Of a DNA stretch of 64,000 nt, positions 60,712-64,000 are shown in pieces (position 1 is the stretch's first letter; every line of letters begins with the position of its first letter). The stretch covers positions 399,149-463,148 of the forward strand of contig JAPLKG010000008.1 in the NCBI GenBank assembly GCA_026388185.1, written 5' to 3'. Source of the stretch: Candidatus Eisenbacteria bacterium. Lineage in GTDB: Bacteria; Eisenbacteria; RBG-16-71-46; JAFGJU01. A program made the translations under genes and the position numbers. The notes beneath the pieces are model-generated. The model was not told the origin of the DNA, ran no database searches, and saw only the letters and a list, made by a program, of their open reading frames with translations.

Positions 60712-61395
60712 ATGACGGAGCCCATTCTGAGTGCGAAGGACGTGCACAAGGGCTTCAGAATGGGCCGGCACGTGCTGAGCGTGCTCAAGGGGGTGGATCT
60801 GGAGATAGCCGAAGGGCAGATTCTGGCACTCGTGGGAGCATCCGGTGTCGGCAAGAGCACTCTGCTTCACATTCTTGGCGCTCTTGACAGGCCCGACAGA
60901 GGCTCTGTAAGACTGGACTCGCAGGAGGTCTTCAGTATGGACGACGAGAGCCTCGCCGGTTTTCGCAATCACACGGTGGGCTTCGTGTTTCAGTTCCATC
61001 ACCTCTTGCCCGAGTTCACCGCCCTCGAGAACGTCATGCTGCCGGCGCTCATTGCAGGAGAACCGGTCGAGCGTTGTAAGATCAGGGCCAGGAAGTTGCT
61101 CGAAGAAGTTCGTCTCATCGATAGGGAAGAGCACAAACCTGGCGAGCTTTCCGGAGGAGAGCAACAACGCACCGCGGTTGCCAGGGCACTGATGAATGAT
61201 CCACGCATAGTCCTTGCGGACGAGCCGTCGGGGAATCTTGACAGGACGAGCGGGGACGAACTTCACGCCCTTCTTCGCGAACTCAGCCGGACTCGGAGAC
61301 AGACGTTCGTGATAGCAACGCACAACGAGAAACTCGCCGAGGCGGCCGATAGAGTGGTGAAACTTGAAGAAGGGAAGGCGCACACGGTCCGCTAG
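60712..61395 (+). CDS. lolD: Lipoprotein-releasing ABC transporter ATP-binding protein
   Basis: An ABC ATPase of 227 residues with Walker A GASGVGKST, signature LSGGEQQRTAVARAL and Walker B RIVLADEPSGNLD. The Q-loop region FVFQFHHLLPEFTALENVMLP is typical of LolD/MacB-type ATPases. It powers the permease encoded just upstream. The ATG at 60712 follows GGAGGAGAAG; the frame is open from 60688. Confidence 0.92.
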   Translation: MTEPILSAKDVHKGFRMGRHVLSVLKGVDLEIAEGQILALVGASGVGKSTLLHILGALDRPDRGSVRLDSQEVFSMDDESLAGFRNHTVGFVFQFHHLLPEFTALENVMLPALIAGEPVERCKIRARKLLEEVRLIDREEHKPGELSGGEQQRTAVARALMNDPRIVLADEPSGNLDRTSGDELHALLRELSRTRRQTFVIATHNEKLAEAADRVVKLEEGKAHTVR

Positions 61396-61484
61396 AGCGG
61401 CCGAGAAGACGGGGGGACCCGGCCTTCCCGTGAAGCGTATTTGCAGAGGGACGCAGATTCGCTCTGTTTGAATGGAGGACTACG

Positions 61485-62015
61485 ATGCAGTGCCAAATTT
61501 GCGGAAAGGCTCCGGCCTGCGTGCACTACACCGAGATCGTGAACGACAAGATGACGGAGCTTCACGTGTGCGAGAAGTGCGCTGAGGAAAGGGGCCTCCA
61601 CGGCGTGCTGGGGAAGGACAAGCTGTCGATTTCCGGGCCTCTGGTATGGATGATGGACAGCATGACGTCCACGGAGGAAGACAAGCTGGGTAACGTGCAG
61701 TGCCCCGTGTGCGGCATGAGGTATTCTACTTTCAAGGAAACGGCCAGGCTCGGCTGCGCTTCGTGCTACGAGGCCTTTCATTCCCATCTTCGGCCCGTCT
61801 TGAGAAGGGTGCACGGGAGCACCAGACATTGTGGAAAGAGTCCCACCAGGGACAGCGCCAAGTACGCGCGCAGAAGAGAGATTCAAGAGCTCCAGGACGA
61901 GCTCGAAAAAGCAATTCAGCGCGAGGAGTTTGAACTCGCCGCAGAACTGAGAGACAAGATCAAAAAGATGGAGACTTCGTTCAGCAGGAGACGCAAGGGT
62001 ACTCCGAAGCCTTGA
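61485..62015 (+). CDS. mcsA: McsA-like zinc-finger protein with UVR motif
   Basis: The protein has 176 residues. Zinc-binding cysteine pairs: CQIC, CEKC, CPVC and CASC. The C-terminal half has a UvrB/UvrC motif in EIQELQDELEKAIQREEFE. McsA activates the arginine kinase McsB, which is encoded next. In Firmicutes ctsR stands before mcsA, but here the preceding gene is lolD. The ATG has TGGAGG upstream. Confidence 0.9.
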   Translation: MQCQICGKAPACVHYTEIVNDKMTELHVCEKCAEERGLHGVLGKDKLSISGPLVWMMDSMTSTEEDKLGNVQCPVCGMRYSTFKETARLGCASCYEAFHSHLRPVLRRVHGSTRHCGKSPTRDSAKYARRREIQELQDELEKAIQREEFELAAELRDKIKKMETSFSRRRKGTPKP

Positions 62016-62106
62016 CGGCAAATGCAGCCCCCGCCTCCGCGGGAAGCGGCGGGCAGGAGACCGGAGGGCGTCGCGAACACAGTGGTGACTTGGTCCGGAG
62101 GTAGAC

Positions 62107-63165
62107 GTGGCTTCTTTTCAGGAAATGGTCAGGCGACCGGGTAGCTGGCTTGATGGAAGCGGTCCTCACGCCGACAAGATTCTGAGCACGCGGCTCAGGC
62201 TTGCAAGAAATCTGAGGAGCGTTCCGTTCCCGGGCAGAGCCAGGCCGGAGCAACTTTCTCAGGTGCTTCCGTCGGTCGTGGCCGCGGCCAAGAAGAGCCC
62301 TTCGTTTTCTGAGCTCACGGTCTTGAGGTCTTCCGAGATGACGAAAGCAGACAAGCAGTTTCTTGTCGAAAGGCATCTTATAAGCCATGACTTCGCGGAG
62401 GACTCGAAAGTCGGGGCTCTGATAATAGGTGCAGACGAAAGCAGCAGCGTCATGGTCAACGAAGAGGATCATCTGCGGATCCAGGTGTTGTGCTCCGGGC
62501 TTCAGTTGGGCGGGGCCCTCAAGTCGGCCGACAAGATTGACGAGGAGTTGGACGCGTCCCTCGAATACGCCTTTTCGGATGAGCTAGGCTATCTGACTTC
62601 TTGTCCCACTAACGTCGGGACCGGAATGCGCGCCTCGGTTCTGATTCATTTTCCGTCACTCGTTCTCACGAGACAGATTTCGAAGGTTCTACAGGGCATC
62701 ACTCAAGTGGGGCTCGCCGTGAGGGGTTTCTACGGTGAGGGAAGCGAGATCATGGGGAACTTCTTTCAGATCTCCAACCAGACGACGCTTGGTCTCACCG
62801 AAAAGGAAACCATCATGAGTCTCGAGCGAGTCACAAATCAAATCATGGAGTACGAGACAAAGGCCATGGACGTTCTTCTCAAGGACGCCAAGGCGCAGAT
62901 AGAGGATAAAGTCTGGAGGGCTTACGGAACTCTGAAGCACTGCAAGATCCTTACGTCGCGCGAGTTGATCTCTCTGGTTTCCGCCGTGAGATTCGGCGTC
63001 TCTCTCGGTCTGACCGGACTGTGCGATATCGCCGCGGTCAACGAGCTTCTCATTCTCACGCAACCAGCGCACATCCAAAAACTGGCAGGGAGGGAGATGG
63101 CCGCCGCAGAGAGAAACGTCATGCGCGCCGAGATGGTTCACGAGAGATTGAAGGCGAAGCAATAG
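62107..63165 (+). CDS. mcsB: Protein-arginine kinase McsB
   Basis: The protein has 352 residues. Phosphagen kinase-like catalytic domain: LSTRLRLARNLRSVPFPG near the N-terminus, NEEDHLRIQ and SCPTNVGTGMRASV around the active centre. McsB phosphorylates arginines on damaged proteins, marking them for ClpC-ClpP. mcsA, mcsB and clpC are in order, as in Bacillus. The GTG start has GGAGGT upstream. Confidence 0.93.
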   Translation: MASFQEMVRRPGSWLDGSGPHADKILSTRLRLARNLRSVPFPGRARPEQLSQVLPSVVAAAKKSPSFSELTVLRSSEMTKADKQFLVERHLISHDFAEDSKVGALIIGADESSSVMVNEEDHLRIQVLCSGLQLGGALKSADKIDEELDASLEYAFSDELGYLTSCPTNVGTGMRASVLIHFPSLVLTRQISKVLQGITQVGLAVRGFYGEGSEIMGNFFQISNQTTLGLTEKETIMSLERVTNQIMEYETKAMDVLLKDAKAQIEDKVWRAYGTLKHCKILTSRELISLVSAVRFGVSLGLTGLCDIAAVNELLILTQPAHIQKLAGREMAAAERNVMRAEMVHERLKAKQ

Positions 63166-63250
63166 TCCGGTCTGACTTGACCCGATTTCGTCCAGTCTGC
63201 TTTGTTCGGAAGGCTTTGGTTCTTGTTTCCAGAAACGAGGTGGATCTCTG

Positions 63251-64000
63251 ATGCAGGACAAATTCACTGAGAGAGTGCGAAAGGTGATGTACTTGGCGCG
63301 GGAAGAGGCGGCAAGACTTCACCACGATTACATAGGGACGGAGCATCTGCTGCTGGGGATTCTCCGCGAGGGAGAAGGAATCGCCGCGACGGTGCTCAAC
63401 AACCTGGGACTTGACCTCGACGCCATCAGACAGGCCGTTGAAAGCATGGTTTCTGCCAGCGGCGGGACGATGACAATCGGCGAGATCCCCTTTACTCCAA
63501 GAGCCAAGCGCGTGCTCGAGCTCTCGGTGGACGAAGCCAGGCAATTGGGCCACAACTACGTGGGCACGGAGCACCTGCTCCTCGGCCTGATAAGGGAAGG
63601 GGAGGGTGTCGCGGCGAGGGTTCTTCTTGAGTTGGGGGTCGACAGAAAGAAAGTCCGTGACGAGACCTTGCGCCTCCTCGGTGGGTCAGCTCCGACCGGC
63701 CAGGCGAAGGAGGAAGAGAAGACCGAAACGCCTGCCCTGAACCAGTTCAGTCGTGACCTCACTCAGCTTGCGAGAGAAGCGAAGCTGGATCCCGTCATCG
63801 GCCGCGAGAAGGAAATCGAGAGAGTCGTGCAGGTACTCAGTCGCAGGAAGAAAAACAATCCCGTCCTGATCGGCGAACCCGGTGTCGGGAAGACGGCCAT
63901 CGTCGAGGGACTTGCTCAGAGGATCGTCGAGAACAAAGTGCCGGAGACGCTCCGCAACAGGAGACTTGTGATCATAGACCTGGCGTCCGTGGTCGCAGGC
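63251..64000 (+). CDS. clpC: ClpC-type ATP-dependent unfoldase, 5' part
   Basis: The first 250 codons are inside the window, and the gene runs off the end. Two Clp N-terminal repeats ([17 protein letters not shown] and [17 protein letters not shown]) form the domain that binds McsB-marked substrates. The first AAA+ domain starts with [14 protein letters not shown] and has Walker A GEPGVGKT at about 208-215. It is an unfoldase of the ClpCP protease. The ATG at 63251 follows GAGGTGG. Confidence 0.93.
   Translation, partial: MQDKFTERVRKVMYLAREEAARLHHDYIGTEHLLLGILREGEGIAATVLNNLGLDLDAIRQAVESMVSASGGTMTIGEIPFTPRAKRVLELSVDEARQLGHNYVGTEHLLLGLIREGEGVAARVLLELGVDRKKVRDETLRLLGGSAPTGQAKEEEKTETPALNQFSRDLTQLAREAKLDPVIGREKEIERVVQVLSRRKKNNPVLIGEPGVGKTAIVEGLAQRIVENKVPETLRNRRLVIIDLASVVAG

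Overview
The window is a gene-dense bacterial chromosome segment of moderately high GC content, with most genes on the plus strand. It has no phage, transposon, CRISPR or tRNA that I can recognise. The gene content points to a diderm bacterium: it has apolipoprotein N-acyltransferase (lnt), a LolC/E permease with LolD, and secreted proteins ending in FlgD-like Ig tails. It also has traits best known from Firmicutes and the FCB lineages: bacillithiol synthesis, McsA-McsB-ClpC, and a B. subtilis-type PurF. GTG and TTG starts are common. A little-cultured phylum of the FCB or Eisenbacteria/Latescibacteria kind would fit, but this is inference from gene content, not a phylogeny.

Layout. 0-6.8 kb: end of asd, a LUD protein, an nfeD-slipin pair (minus), a PfkB kinase, a Mut7-C protein, a DUF1848 protein and a TPR lipoprotein-like protein (minus). 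7.0-11.4 kb: a SAM methyltransferase joined to bshC-bshB1-bshA, a complete bacillithiol pathway with a possible N-methylation step. 11.4-15.4 kb: pgeF (minus), a dgcN-dgcA pair for D-glutamate metabolism, and a COG0731 radical SAM protein. 15.4-24.1 kb: membrane and envelope genes (CcsA-like, ResB, AI-2E exporter, M48, DUF401, M23) with cca. 24.1-29.5 kb: polyprenyl synthase, amrS, rsfS, argS and a second PfkB kinase.

The accessory part is 29.5-47 kb. It begins with a small secreted protein behind a strong promoter and long leader. Next is a TPR/sigma-54-activator fusion with altered ATPase motifs, followed by a conserved protein of unknown function. A 40-residue ORF with three GGHAWW repeats and a membrane HD-GYP protein follow. 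After purM comes a second, canonical sigma-54 activator, then a near-consensus sigma-54 promoter in front of two small secreted proteins. After lnt there is a minus-strand operon for secreted proteins: a C25-like protein split by a one-base frameshift, an amidase-fold protein and a HEAT protein.

47-64 kb is mostly housekeeping: ecfT-truA-fsa-degQ, then purB-purL-purQ-(tandem purS)-purF, lysS-lolC/E-lolD, and mcsA-mcsB-clpC, which runs off the end. The most interesting candidates are the GGHAWW peptide with its two neighbours, the paired sigma-54 activators with their likely target promoter, the methyltransferase-bacillithiol cluster and the tandem PurS. Functions are read from sequence motifs and family knowledge only; no database search was possible.
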